Shown: positions 23,001 to 31,798, counted from the first letter of the stretch. The stretch is DNA of 64,000 nucleotides from Sphingomonas sp. UBA978 (GCF_002292295.1 NZ_DBBS01000016.1:139923-203922), one strand, 5' to 3'. Numbers and translations are program-made. The notes: generated from the sequence alone by a model not told the origin.

Positions 23001-24116
23001 ATGACCGCCCGTACCGATATCGACAGCGCCATCCTGACCGCGGCGCTCGACGCCCGCGTCGCGCGTCGCGAACAGCGTCGCGACTTCTTCAAGACCGCGA
23101 TCGGCGCGATGGCGGTCACCGCCGCCGGGGCGTCCGCGCTGACGCTGGCCGATCAGGCGCGGGCGCAGACGGCGACCCCCACGCCGACCCCGACCCCGGT
23201 CTATACCGATCCGGACATCCTCAATTTCGCGCTCAATCTCGAATATCTCGAAGCGCAATATTACGCCTATGCCACCACCGGCGCCGGCCTGCCTGCCAAC
23301 CTGCTGACCGGCACGGGGACGGCCGGCGCGGTGCGTGGCGGGGCGCAGGTGCCGTTCAGTGATCCGGTAATCGCGCGCTACGCCCGCGAGATCGCCGCCG
23401 ACGAACTCGCCCACGTCACCTATCTGCGCAATGCGCTCGGCAGCACGGTCGCGGTCGCGCAACCGGTGATCGATATTTCGGTCGGGCCGAACAGCGCCTT
23501 TTCCGCCGCTGCGGTCGCCGCCAAGCTCATCAGCGCCGGCCAGACCTTCAACCCCTATCTCAACGACGAGACGTTCCTGCTCGGCGCGTTCATCTTCGAG
23601 GACGTCGGCGTCACCGCCTACAAGGGCGCGGCGCCGTTGCTGACCAGGACTTATATCGAGGCGGCGGCCGGTATCCTGGCGGTCGAGGCCTATCATGCCG
23701 CAACGATCCGCACCGAATTGTACCGCAAGGGCATCGTGACGGGATCGACGCTGATCGCGCAGGTCCAGTCGATCTCCGACGCGCGCGACAGCCTCGACGG
23801 CGGGACCGAGATCGACCAGGGCATCACGCCGGGCACCAGCGCCGCGCCGGGCCAGGTGACGCCTACCCCGACGCCGACCGCGACCGCGACCGCGACGCCG
23901 ACGCCCACACCGACCCCAACGCCCACCGCGACCGCAACGCCGACGCCGACCTTCGCGGTGTCGAACATCATGCCGACCGACGCGAACGGCATCGCCTACA
24001 GCCGCAGCCCCAACCAGGTGCTCAACATCGTCTATCTGAACGCCGCGGCGACGAGTGCGGGCGGATTCTTCCCGTCCGGCCTCAACGGCACGATCAAGGC
24101 GGCCACCGTCTCCTGA
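23001..24116 (+). CDS. Ferritin-like domain protein 3, Tat-exported, soluble
   Basis: 371 residues starting at ATG 23001 after GGGGAG. Tat signal RREQRRDFFKTAIG with a hydrophobic stretch and cleavage after ARA/Q, then a Thr-Pro spacer. The same four ligand helices are present (NLEYLEAQYYAYA, DELAHVTYLR, FEDVGVTAYKGA, VEAYHAAT). A long Thr/Pro/Ala repeat of about 32 residues (roughly residues 288-319; bases 23860-23952) lies between DQGITP and the conserved SNIMPTDANGIAYSR. The 227-bp region before it holds the upstream terminator and a probable own promoter, including GGAAC at 22939-22943. First gene of the second pair. Confidence 0.9.
   Translation: MTARTDIDSAILTAALDARVARREQRRDFFKTAIGAMAVTAAGASALTLADQARAQTATPTPTPTPVYTDPDILNFALNLEYLEAQYYAYATTGAGLPANLLTGTGTAGAVRGGAQVPFSDPVIARYAREIAADELAHVTYLRNALGSTVAVAQPVIDISVGPNSAFSAAAVAAKLISAGQTFNPYLNDETFLLGAFIFEDVGVTAYKGAAPLLTRTYIEAAAGILAVEAYHAATIRTELYRKGIVTGSTLIAQVQSISDARDSLDGGTEIDQGITPGTSAAPGQVTPTPTPTATATATPTPTPTPTPTATATPTPTFAVSNIMPTDANGIAYSRSPNQVLNIVYLNAAATSAGGFFPSGLNGTIKAATVS
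23860..23952. repeat. Low-complexity Thr-Pro/Thr-Ala coding repeat in ferritin-like protein 3
   Basis: Runs of ACGCCG, ACGCCC and ACCGCG codon pairs encode an extended TP/TA linker. It interrupts the ferritin-like protein at the position where paralogue 2 has a Gly/Ser/Thr loop and paralogues 1 and 4 have almost nothing. Confidence 0.85.
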
Positions 24117-24170
24117 TCCGGCGCCGATCCGCCAGCTGCGTCCTTCAAAGCATTCAGGGGATTGAACCCG

Positions 24171-25154
24171 ATGACCGACCTTCCGACCGACACCGTCCTC
24201 GACGCGATCGCCGCCCGCCGTGCCGAACGCCGTAACTTCCTGCGCTATGCCGGTGGTGCCGCCGCCTCGGCCGGCGGCCTCGCGCTGCTCGCCGCCTGCG
24301 GCAGCGACGGCGACGACCCGACGCCGACGCCGACGCCCAGTTCGACGGCGACGTCGGTCGCCGCGGATGCCGACATCCTCAACTTCGCGCTCAACCTCGA
24401 ATATCTCGAGGCGCAGTTCTACAGCTGGGCAGCGTTCGGCCAGCCGCTGTCCGCAGGGCTGACCAGCGGCGTCGGCACCGTCGGTACGGTCACCGGCGGC
24501 GCGGCGGTGCCCTTCTCCGACCCGATCGTCGCGCAATATGCGCGCGAGATTGCGCTCGACGAGGTGCAGCACGTCACCTTCCTCAAGACCGTCCTTGGCG
24601 GCTCGGCGGTGGCGATGCCCGCGATCAACATCGCCGGCGACGCGACCGGCGCCTTCACCGCGGCGGCGCGCGCCGCCAACGTTGTGGGGTCGAGCGACGT
24701 GTTCAATCCCTATGCCAACGACATCAACTTCCTGCTTGGCGCCTATCTGTTCGAGGACGTCGGCGTCTCCGCCTACAAGGGCGCCTCGCCACTGATCGGC
24801 AACAAGACCTTCATCGAGGCGGCGGCCGGCATCCTCGCTACCGAAAGCTATCACGCCGGGCTGATCCGCTCGGTGCTGTACCGCAAGGGAATCGATGCCC
24901 CGTCGATCTTCACCAACGCCCGCCTGATCTCGGACGCGCGTGACAGCCTCGATGGCGGCAGCGACGTCGACCAGGGCATCGGCGACGCGACCACCGCCAA
25001 CATCGTTCCCACCGATACGAACGGGCTCGCCTACAGCCGGTCGACGGGGCAGGTGCTCAACATCGTCTACCTCAACAAGGCCGCGGTCGCCGCGGGCGGG
25101 TTCTTCCCCTCCGGCATCGCCGGCAACATCCGCACCTCCGCCGCCAGCGGTTGA
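24171..25154 (+). CDS. Ferritin-like domain protein 4, Tat lipoprotein
   Basis: 327 residues from ATG 24171. Twin-arginine region RRAERRNFLRYAGGAAAS and lipobox LLAACGSDGDD are followed by a short Thr-Pro spacer. The core repeats the family ligands: NLEYLEAQFYSWA, DEVQHVTFLK, FEDVGVSAYKGAS, TESYHAGL. The C-terminal block (ANIVPTDTNGLAYSR, VLNIVYLN, GGFFPSG) is retained without a linker insert. It lies 54 bp after paralogue 3 and just before a strong terminator. Like paralogue 2, it should be membrane-anchored facing the periplasm. Confidence 0.9.
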   Translation: MTDLPTDTVLDAIAARRAERRNFLRYAGGAAASAGGLALLAACGSDGDDPTPTPTPSSTATSVAADADILNFALNLEYLEAQFYSWAAFGQPLSAGLTSGVGTVGTVTGGAAVPFSDPIVAQYAREIALDEVQHVTFLKTVLGGSAVAMPAINIAGDATGAFTAAARAANVVGSSDVFNPYANDINFLLGAYLFEDVGVSAYKGASPLIGNKTFIEAAAGILATESYHAGLIRSVLYRKGIDAPSIFTNARLISDARDSLDGGSDVDQGIGDATTANIVPTDTNGLAYSRSTGQVLNIVYLNKAAVAAGGFFPSGIAGNIRTSAASG

Positions 25155-25162
25155 GCGATGAA

Positions 25163-25189
25163 GGGCCGCCCCACCGGGCGGCCCTTTTT
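25163..25189 (+). terminator. Rho-independent terminator after ferritin-like pair 2
   Basis: GGGCCGCCC (25163-25171) pairs with GGGCGGCCC (25176-25184), followed by five T. The downstream TTTTTCATTGGCG matches the sequence just after the first terminator (22857-22869), suggesting the pair was duplicated with its 3' flank. Confidence 0.9.
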
Positions 25190-25224
25190 CATTGGCGTGC
25201 AGGCGCCAAGCGCGTACAACCCCC

Positions 25225-25318
25225 GCATCCCCGGGGGAGCGTTATCGCACGCTTGAGAGGAAGGCCGCAGCCTTCGACCCGCTGAACCTGATCCGGTTGA
25301 CACCGGCGGAGGGAGGGA
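25225..25318 (+). ncRNA. TPP (thi-box) riboswitch
   Basis: Contains the conserved TPP aptamer elements in order: a GGGGGAGC start with the pyrimidine-sensor helix, the CTTGAGAGG variant of CTGAGA, and the pyrophosphate-sensor core with CGCTGAACCTGATCCGG followed by ACACCGGCGGAGGGA. It ends about 50 bp before thiC and should repress thiC when TPP is abundant, by hiding the ribosome-binding site or by termination. Confidence 0.95.
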
Positions 25319-25368
25319 GCGGTCGCCACCCGTGATCCGTCCTCGCTCCGATACTGGAGAGACGACAC

Positions 25369-27267
25369 ATGGCCGACGTTCCTGCCCGTACCGAAATCGG
25401 CGTCACCACCGGTCCCATTCGCGGATCGAAAAAGGTCCATGTCGGCCCACTCGGCGTCGCGATGCGCGAGATCCATCTCGACCCGTCGTCGGGCGAACCC
25501 CCGTTGCGCGTTTACGACCCCTCGGGCCCCTATACCGATCCCGATGCCCGCATCGACATCATGGCGGGCCTGCCGCAGCTACGCCGGCAGTGGATCGAGG
25601 CGCGGGGCGACGTCGAGGCCTATGACGGCCGCGAGTTGCGCCCCGAAGACAATGGCCAGCTCGGCCCGGACCGGTCGGGCGGCGTGCCGCAATTCCCCAA
25701 CACCGTCCGCCGCCCGCTGCGCGCCAGGGCGGGCATGAACCTCAGCCAGATGCATTATGCCCGCCGCGGCATCATCACGCCCGAGATGGAATATGTCGCG
25801 ACCCGCGAAAATCTGGGGCGCGAGATGCTGAAGGATTACAAGCGCGACGGCGAAAGCTTCGGCGCGTCGATCCCCGATTACGTCACGCCCGAATTCGTTC
25901 GCGACGAAGTGGCGCGCGGTCGTGCGATCATCCCCAACAACGTCAACCATCCCGAATCCGAACCGATGGCGATCGGCCGCAACTTCCTCGTCAAGATCAA
26001 CGCCAACATCGGCAATTCCGCGGTTGCCAGTAACGTCGCGGCAGAGGTGGACAAGCTCGTCTGGTCGATCCGCTGGGGCGCGGACACGGTCATGGACCTC
26101 TCTACCGGGCGCAACATCCACGACACGCGCGAATGGATCATCCGCAACAGCCCCGTGCCGATCGGCACCGTCCCCATCTATCAGGCGCTCGAAAAGGTCG
26201 GCGGCATCGCCGAGGATCTGACGTGGGAGATCTTCCGTGACACGCTGATCGAACAGGCCGAACAGGGCGTCGACTATTTCACGATCCACGCCGGCGTCCG
26301 CCTACCCTACATCCCGATGACGGCGAAACGCGTTACCGGCATCGTGTCGCGGGGCGGCAGCATCATGGCAAAATGGTGCCTCGCGCATCACAAGGAATCG
26401 TTCCTCTACGAGCGCTTCGACGAGATCACCGAGATCATGAAGGCCTATGACATCGCCTACAGCCTCGGCGATGGCCTGCGCCCGGGATCGATCGCCGATG
26501 CGAACGACGAGGCGCAGTTCAGCGAGCTCTATACGCTCGGCGAGCTGACCCATCGCGCCTGGGCGCAGGACGTGCAGGTCATGATCGAAGGGCCCGGCCA
26601 TGTGCCGATGCACAAGATCAAGCAGAACATGGAAAAGCAGCTCGAAGTGTGCGGCGAGGCACCCTTCTACACGCTCGGGCCGCTCACCACCGACATCGCG
26701 CCGGGTTATGACCATATCACCAGCGGCATCGGCGCCGCGATGATCGGCTGGTACGGCACCGCGATGCTGTGTTACGTCACGCCCAAGGAGCATCTCGGCC
26801 TGCCGGACCGCGACGACGTCAAGGTCGGCGTCGTCACCTACAAGCTCGCCGCCCATGCCGCCGACCTCGCCAAGGGCCACCCCGCCGCGCAGATGCGCGA
26901 CGACGCGCTGTCCCGCGCCCGCTTCGACTTCCGCTGGCGCGACCAGTTCAACCTGAGCCTCGATCCCGACACGGCCGAATCCTACCATGACCAGACTCTG
27001 CCGGCAGAAGGCGCCAAGACCGCGCATTTCTGTTCGATGTGCGGCCCCAAATTCTGCTCGATGAAGATCACGCAGGAAGTCCGCGACTTTGCCGCGAAGC
27101 AGAACGCCCCGGCGGACACGTTCCTCGCGGCGGACGAAGCGGACGCGGACCGCGCGCTGTTCGCGAACGGCAAGGGCTCGGTGGCGGACGCCGAAGCCGG
27201 CATGGCGCAGATGAGCGAGCGGTTCCGCGAGAAGGGGAGCGAGGTTTACCTGCCCGCGGCGGAGTGA
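25369..27267 (+). CDS. thiC: Phosphomethylpyrimidine synthase
   Basis: 632-residue radical-SAM enzyme converting aminoimidazole ribotide to HMP phosphate for thiamine synthesis. The C-terminal CSMCGPKFC motif (CxxCxxxxC, about residues 563-571) binds the 4Fe-4S cluster. Conserved blocks include MNLSQMHYARRGIITPEMEY, the NSPVPIGTVPIYQALE stretch and TTDIAPGYDHITSGIGAAM. The N-terminal domain typical of proteobacterial ThiC is present. Controlled by the upstream TPP riboswitch. No other thi genes lie here. Confidence 0.98.
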   Translation: MADVPARTEIGVTTGPIRGSKKVHVGPLGVAMREIHLDPSSGEPPLRVYDPSGPYTDPDARIDIMAGLPQLRRQWIEARGDVEAYDGRELRPEDNGQLGPDRSGGVPQFPNTVRRPLRARAGMNLSQMHYARRGIITPEMEYVATRENLGREMLKDYKRDGESFGASIPDYVTPEFVRDEVARGRAIIPNNVNHPESEPMAIGRNFLVKINANIGNSAVASNVAAEVDKLVWSIRWGADTVMDLSTGRNIHDTREWIIRNSPVPIGTVPIYQALEKVGGIAEDLTWEIFRDTLIEQAEQGVDYFTIHAGVRLPYIPMTAKRVTGIVSRGGSIMAKWCLAHHKESFLYERFDEITEIMKAYDIAYSLGDGLRPGSIADANDEAQFSELYTLGELTHRAWAQDVQVMIEGPGHVPMHKIKQNMEKQLEVCGEAPFYTLGPLTTDIAPGYDHITSGIGAAMIGWYGTAMLCYVTPKEHLGLPDRDDVKVGVVTYKLAAHAADLAKGHPAAQMRDDALSRARFDFRWRDQFNLSLDPDTAESYHDQTLPAEGAKTAHFCSMCGPKFCSMKITQEVRDFAAKQNAPADTFLAADEADADRALFANGKGSVADAEAGMAQMSERFREKGSEVYLPAAE

Positions 27268-27273
27268 CGCATT

Positions 27274-27300
27274 GCGGCCCCGTCGTAAAGACGGGGCCGC
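27274..27300 (+). terminator. Hairpin downstream of thiC
   Basis: GCGGCCCCGTC (27274-27284) pairs perfectly with GACGGGGCCGC (27290-27300) over 11 bp with a five-base loop. No T-run follows. Bases 27301-27534 beyond it are less G+C-rich and hold no gene I can support. Confidence 0.7.
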
Positions 27301-27534
27301 TCTGGAAATCAATCGTCTATTATGGGCATTCCGGCAGGCTGAGCAGATTGTTAGGCTGCTCCCCGTCGCTCTGTGTCTTGAGATATTTATTGCCCGACAC
27401 GCTGCGCGCTACAATTACCTGAACGGTACTGCCATGGCAGCATGCCGGAAAGGTGTTCAGAAGCCCGACAAATACCAAGGGGCGCTACTCTCGCATGTAT
27501 GACCGCCCCGGCCGCGCCCATATAGAACGTGGTA

Positions 27535-27819
27535 TCAGCCCCGCACGTCGACGCCCTTCCAGAACGCCACCCGCCCGGTAATCTCCCGCGCCGCGTCCTT
27601 CGGTGTCGGATAATACCACGCCGCGTCGCGGTTCTCCGCGTCGTCCACCGCCAGCGTGTAATAATGCGCGGTCCCTTTCCACGGGCAGACGCTGGTCGTC
27701 GCGCTGTCCCGCAGCACCGCCGCATCCACCGCAGCGAGGGGGAAATAGGCATTGCCCTCCACCGTCACGATGTCGTCGCTCGCAGCGATACGCGTACCGT
27801 TCCACCAGGCTTCGGTCAT
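27535..27819 (-). CDS. DUF427 domain protein
   Basis: 94 residues, a complete single DUF427 domain. Typical features are AWWNGTRIAASDDIVTVEGNAYFP near the start, the CPWKGTAHYYTL motif (Cys45 in CPWKG), and the aromatic DAAWYYPTPKDAA followed by ITGRVAFWKGV. Function is unknown across the family; the conserved Cys-Pro-Trp motif suggests a small-molecule site. It stands about 57 bp from ung, possibly in the same leftward unit. Confidence 0.9.
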   Translation of the reverse strand: MTEAWWNGTRIAASDDIVTVEGNAYFPLAAVDAAVLRDSATTSVCPWKGTAHYYTLAVDDAENRDAAWYYPTPKDAAREITGRVAFWKGVDVRG

Positions 27820-27876
27820 GTCCGTCTCTCCTTGTCTCTGCGGGTTTAACCCCCGGCATGGCGCGAAGGATGCGGG

Positions 27877-28566
27877 TCACGGCGCCGGCGGCAGCGCCCA
27901 GTCGATCGGTGGCGCGCCATGCGCGATCAGGAAGGCATTCGTCTGTGAGAAGGGGCGGCTGCCGAACCAGCCCTTGTACGCCGACAGCGGCGAGGGGTGG
28001 GGGGCGCTGAGGACCAGATGCGCGCCACCCTGATCGATGCCGCGCACGAACGCCGCCTTGGCCTGGGCGTGCGCACCCCATAGCAGGAACACGACCGGTT
28101 CCGGCCTCGCGGCGACAGCGCGGATGATCGCGTCGGTGAAGGCCTCCCAGCCGCGCCCGCGATGCGACGCCGCCTCGCCGCCCTCGACGCTCATCACCGT
28201 GTTGAGCAAGAGCACGCCCTGTCGCGCCCAATGTTCCAGACATCCGTGCCCGACCGGGGCAATGCCGAGGTCGGCATGCAATTCCTTGTAGATGTTGGCG
28301 AGGCTCGGCGGCACCTTCACACCCGGGCGGACCGAGAAGCTGAGGCCATGCGCCTGCCCGGGGCCGTGATAGGGATCCTGTCCGAGGATCACGACGCGCA
28401 CCGCGTCGAGCGGCGTCAGTTCCAGCGCGCGGAAGCGATCCTCGGCCGGGGGGTAGATCGCCTTGCCCGCCCCGGCCTCGGCGTCGAGGAAGGCATTCAG
28501 CGCCGGCAGCCGCGCCAGCGCCTCGGCCAGCGGCGTCTCCCAGCTCGGATCGATCCTCGGCCGCAT
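27877..28566 (-). CDS. ung: Uracil-DNA glycosylase (family 1)
   Basis: 229 residues. Removes uracil from DNA as the first step of base-excision repair. The water-activating loop GQDPYHG is at about 62-68 (catalytic Asp64), the uracil-binding LLLNTVMSVEGG at 119-130, and the DNA-intercalation loop with catalytic His190 in APHPSPLSA. All key residues are intact. Its start codon directly abuts the stop of the PhnA-like gene (0 bp), so the two are coupled. Confidence 0.97.
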   Translation of the reverse strand: MRPRIDPSWETPLAEALARLPALNAFLDAEAGAGKAIYPPAEDRFRALELTPLDAVRVVILGQDPYHGPGQAHGLSFSVRPGVKVPPSLANIYKELHADLGIAPVGHGCLEHWARQGVLLLNTVMSVEGGEAASHRGRGWEAFTDAIIRAVAARPEPVVFLLWGAHAQAKAAFVRGIDQGGAHLVLSAPHPSPLSAYKGWFGSRPFSQTNAFLIAHGAPPIDWALPPAP

Positions 28567-28875
28567 TCAGCGCTTGCGCACGAATTCGGCGCGCAGGACC
28601 AGTCCCTTGATCCCGTCGAACTTGCAGTCGATCTCCTGCGCATCGCCGGTCAGGCGGATGCTCTTGATGAGCGTGCCGCGCTTCAGCGTCTGCCCGGCGC
28701 CCTTGACGGTCAGGTCCTTGATGAGCGTCACCTGATCGCCATCGGCCAATATGTTGCCGACGGCATCGCGCACCTCGACCCCCGTCCCGGCAGACGCGGC
28801 CGCCGCAGCAGCGTCCGCCGCGCTGATCCACTCGCCGCTCGCCTCGTCGTACACGAAGCTGTCGTCATCCTGCAT
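28567..28875 (-). CDS. PhnA/YjdM-like protein lacking the zinc-ribbon cysteines
   Basis: 102 residues. The C-terminal SH3-like domain is an obvious YjdM/PhnA match: VRDAVGNILADGDQVTLIKDLTVKGAGQTLKRGTLIK, then IDCKFDG and LRAEFVRKR. The usual N-terminal zinc ribbon with two CxxC pairs is absent; its place is taken by DDSFVYDEASGEWISAADA and an Ala-rich stretch. The name PhnA reflects E. coli gene context, not phosphonate chemistry. Role unknown. Confidence 0.88.
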   Translation of the reverse strand: MQDDDSFVYDEASGEWISAADAAAAAASAGTGVEVRDAVGNILADGDQVTLIKDLTVKGAGQTLKRGTLIKSIRLTGDAQEIDCKFDGIKGLVLRAEFVRKR

Positions 28876-28902
28876 CGCAATCCCCCTTTCGAAAGGGGCG
28901 CC

Positions 28903-29334
28903 CTACAGCGAAATCTCGCCCTCGTCTTCTCCATCCCAGTAATGCAGGCGGGCGGCGCGGACGTGGATCATGACGAGGCCGGGGGTGTCGGTGCCGCGTT
29001 CGAACCAGCGGTCGAGATCCGGCGACCAATGTTCCTCGAATGCCGCCGTGTCGCGGACCAGATCGCCATGGCCCTCGACCGCGACGAAGAACGGGCGCAT
29101 CCCCAGCAGGCCGCTCTTGCCGAGGAAGCTGAGGCTGACCTGCGGATCGCGGGTGATGTCGGCGACGGTGCGCGTGTCGTCCATCGTGAAATAATAGCTG
29201 TCGCCATCGTAATCGACCTGCTGGTTGTTGCTCATCGGCCGCGCCGCGATCGCGCCGCCGTCGGTATGGGTGGAGAGCATCGCGAAATCGATGTCGCGCA
29301 TCGCCTTCGACAGGTCGGCCAGGGTTTTCGTCAC
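28903..29334 (-). CDS. Pyridoxamine 5'-phosphate oxidase-like FMN-binding split-barrel protein (general stress protein 26 type)
   Basis: 143 residues. A split-barrel domain spans almost the whole protein: MRDIDFAMLSTHTDGGAIAARPMS, then YYFTMDDTRTVADITRDPQVSLSFLG, then FVAVEGHGDLVRD, and finally the RAARLHYWDGEDEGEISL tail. This matches the general-stress-protein 26 subgroup, which binds flavin or related cofactors and lacks demonstrated PNPOx activity. A stress role is inferred from the family. Confidence 0.9.
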   Translation of the reverse strand: MTKTLADLSKAMRDIDFAMLSTHTDGGAIAARPMSNNQQVDYDGDSYYFTMDDTRTVADITRDPQVSLSFLGKSGLLGMRPFFVAVEGHGDLVRDTAAFEEHWSPDLDRWFERGTDTPGLVMIHVRAARLHYWDGEDEGEISL

Positions 29335-29377
29335 GCATCCGCTCCTTGTGGTTGCAGGTATGAACGCGCCGGATCGC

Positions 29378-30127
29378 TCAGCCGATCCCGTCCCATAGCA
29401 GCTTCGCGCCGAGCAGCACCATCAGCAGATAGACGAGGACGTAGAAGCGCGCCGGGCGCATCCGGCGGATCAGCCAGACGCCCGCCAGCGTGCTGAGGAT
29501 CGCCAGCGGCAGCAGCGCCGCGGATACGGTCAGCGTCGCACGGTCGAACGCACCGAGCGCCAGATAGGCTGGCACCTTCGCCCAGTTAACGATGGCGAAC
29601 AGGATCGCACCGGTGCCGACGAAGCGTTCGTGCGGCAGCTTGCGCGGCGCCACCCACATCTGGAACGGCGGCCCGCCGGCATGGGCAATCTGGCTGGCGA
29701 AGCCCATGCCGATCCCGAACAGGCTGCCGACCCAGCCCGGCGAGCGCGAGGCGGCGACCGCGCGCCCGCCGCGTTCGATCCACAGCCGCCACGCGCCGAA
29801 ACCCGCGGTGATCGCGCCCAGCATCGCCATCACTGCCTGCGCCGGCAGCACCTCCGCGAACGTCCAGCCGCCGAGGATGCCGAGCAGCGCACCCGGGAGC
29901 ATCCAGCCAATCACCCAGCCGTCCCACGTCCGCCGGAACGCCCAGACGCTCACCGCATCCTGCACGACGAGGATGGGGAGCAGGATCGCGGCGGCTTGTA
30001 CCGGTGCGACCGCCAGCGCGAGCAGCGGCGTTCCGAGCGCGCCCAGTCCGGACAGCCCGCCCTTGGCGAGGCCGACGAGGATCACCGCCGTCGCGGCGAC
30101 GATCAGGAACAGCGGGTCGTGGAGCAT
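29378..30127 (-). CDS. Sulfite exporter TauE/SafE family (TSUP) permease
   Basis: 249 residues with about eight membrane helices. Contains the two TSUP motifs: LAKGGLSGLGALGTPLLALAV near the N-terminus and GFASQIAHAGGPPFQMWV in the second half. TSUP proteins move sulfite, sulfoacetate or other organosulfonates; no sulfur-metabolism gene sits next to it, so the substrate is open. The ATG at 30127 (MLHDPLF) is chosen because the first helix begins there; an ATG 12 codons upstream is possible. Confidence 0.9.
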   Translation of the reverse strand: MLHDPLFLIVAATAVILVGLAKGGLSGLGALGTPLLALAVAPVQAAAILLPILVVQDAVSVWAFRRTWDGWVIGWMLPGALLGILGGWTFAEVLPAQAVMAMLGAITAGFGAWRLWIERGGRAVAASRSPGWVGSLFGIGMGFASQIAHAGGPPFQMWVAPRKLPHERFVGTGAILFAIVNWAKVPAYLALGAFDRATLTVSAALLPLAILSTLAGVWLIRRMRPARFYVLVYLLMVLLGAKLLWDGIG

Positions 30128-30181
30128 GATCGCCGCGCTAGCCGCTCGCCGTGCCGGCGTCACCTCATGCGACCGCCGTCG

Positions 30182-31630
30182 TCAGAACAGCCCCGGCACC
30201 TCGCGCTGCGCGGTCGACATCTCGCCGGACGGGGTCAGCGCGACGCGGGTCACCGGCGCCGACAGCGCCCGCGCCTCCGCACTGGCAGACGCGCCGATCC
30301 GCGTGCAGCTCTTGCCCTGCAGGAAATCGAGCGCGGAACGCGTCGACGCCTCGCGCGGATCGCCCATCGGATAGGCGAGGTCGTCCGCCGCGCGGCAGCT
30401 CGCCTCCACCGTATTCGCCAGCCCGTCATAATAGGCCCCCTGGCGCGCCGCATTCTGCAACGCGAAGGCGATCACCCGCAAACGGTCGTCGCACGCCGCC
30501 CGGTCGAGTGCGATCTGGCCGACCGGCTTGCCATAGGTGTTGGTGCCGATCAGCGCCGCATTGGCGTGAAGGTAGGGGATGAAGGCGTTGATGACGAACT
30601 CGCTCGCCGAGGCGGTGCCGCCGGTGCCGATAAAGGCGACCCGGGTCGGAGCGACCGATTGCGGCTGCGGCGCGAAGAAGGTCGTCGAATTTTCCGCCGA
30701 TTTCTCGCTGCGGAAGGTGGTGTAGCTCATCACCTCCGACGTGTTGCGATTGGCACCCAACAGGTTGCTCATCAGCTCGGCGGTGCGGACCAGCCCGCCG
30801 CCGTTGTAGCGCAGGTCGACGATGATGTTGGTGATCCCCTGCGCCCGGAACTGCGCGAAGGCGGAGCGCAGTGCGGGATCGGCGGTATCGATGAAGGTGC
30901 GCAGGTTGACATAGCCATAGCGCTGGCCGCCGTCGGCAATGACCTGCACGCCATAGCGGCTGGACACCGGCGTCAGCGTGAAGTCGGTCTTGGCGACCGA
31001 GACGGTGCGCGTGCCGGCGGCGTCGCGGATCTGGAAGCTGCGGGTCGTCCCCGTCGTGTCCGGCCCGAGCGCATCGGCCAGCGCGTTGCCGCCGGCGTTG
31101 TACAGGCTGCCGACCGTCCGCAGGTTGCTCGCCGAGGTGCCGATCGCCAGGATTTCCGCCCCGCGATCGATTCCCGCCGCCAGCGCCGGTGCGCCCTCGA
31201 ACGCCTCCGTCACGTACAGCCGCGTGTTGCTGTCGAGGCCGAGCCGCCAGCCGAAGCCGGCGCTGGAGCCCGAGGTGTAATAGGCCGTCTCTTCCTTGAT
31301 CGACGTCAGATAGGTGAAATAGCGATCCTTGCGCTGCGCCCGGGCGGTCGCGGTCAGCGCGTCGAGAAAGGTGTCGACGCTGCCGTACGGCGTCGGGTCG
31401 AGGCTGGTGGGCAGGGTATCGGGGAACAGATACCATTCGCGCATCTGCGCCGCGACCCAGTCCTGCCGCTCCCTGAGCGTGCAGCCGGCGGCGACGGTCG
31501 GGGTCGGCGTACCTGTGGTCGGCGATCCGCCGGTTGCGGTGGCGCCCGACGATCCACCACCACCACCACCGCCGCACCCCGCCAGCAGGGCAGTCACCGC
31601 AAGAAACGCCACCGAACGCCGTACCGCCAC
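30182..31630 (-). CDS. S41 family C-terminal-processing-type peptidase, lipoprotein
   Basis: About 482 residues from GTG 31630 (GGGAGAG upstream). A signal peptide ends in the lipobox LLAGCGGGGGGG followed by a Gly/Ser/Thr-Pro spacer, so it is a lipid-anchored periplasmic protease. A PDZ-like region (FEGAPALAAGIDRGAEILAIG) precedes the S41 core, with YNGGG and the nucleophile in GTGGTASASEFVINA (Ser in SASE) and the base Lys in GTNTYGKPVGQ. A DUF3887-like N-terminal helical region precedes PDZ. Substrate unknown. Confidence 0.92.
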   Translation of the reverse strand: MAVRRSVAFLAVTALLAGCGGGGGGGSSGATATGGSPTTGTPTPTVAAGCTLRERQDWVAAQMREWYLFPDTLPTSLDPTPYGSVDTFLDALTATARAQRKDRYFTYLTSIKEETAYYTSGSSAGFGWRLGLDSNTRLYVTEAFEGAPALAAGIDRGAEILAIGTSASNLRTVGSLYNAGGNALADALGPDTTGTTRSFQIRDAAGTRTVSVAKTDFTLTPVSSRYGVQVIADGGQRYGYVNLRTFIDTADPALRSAFAQFRAQGITNIIVDLRYNGGGLVRTAELMSNLLGANRNTSEVMSYTTFRSEKSAENSTTFFAPQPQSVAPTRVAFIGTGGTASASEFVINAFIPYLHANAALIGTNTYGKPVGQIALDRAACDDRLRVIAFALQNAARQGAYYDGLANTVEASCRAADDLAYPMGDPREASTRSALDFLQGKSCTRIGASASAEARALSAPVTRVALTPSGEMSTAQREVPGLF

Positions 31631-31798
31631 CGATTCTCTCCCGCACCCCGGAGCGGTGAACCTATGCCCGCTCCGGCCGGACGGCAATCACCTCGGGTCG
31701 AACGCCAGCACTAATGTGGATCATCTGTTTTTTCAGCAACTTGCGGGAGCCGCCGCTCGTTCGACAGATTCACGTTCCAACATCATCGGAGACAGATC

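Noticed and set aside
22641..24854. 737-codon minus-strand frame across the ferritin-like genes
   Set aside because: Antisense to three ferritin-like genes that have clear signals and domains; product is Arg/Gly/Val-rich noise.
27272..27502. 76-codon frame after thiC
   Set aside because: Begins inside the thiC hairpin, has no Shine-Dalgarno site and no recognisable features.
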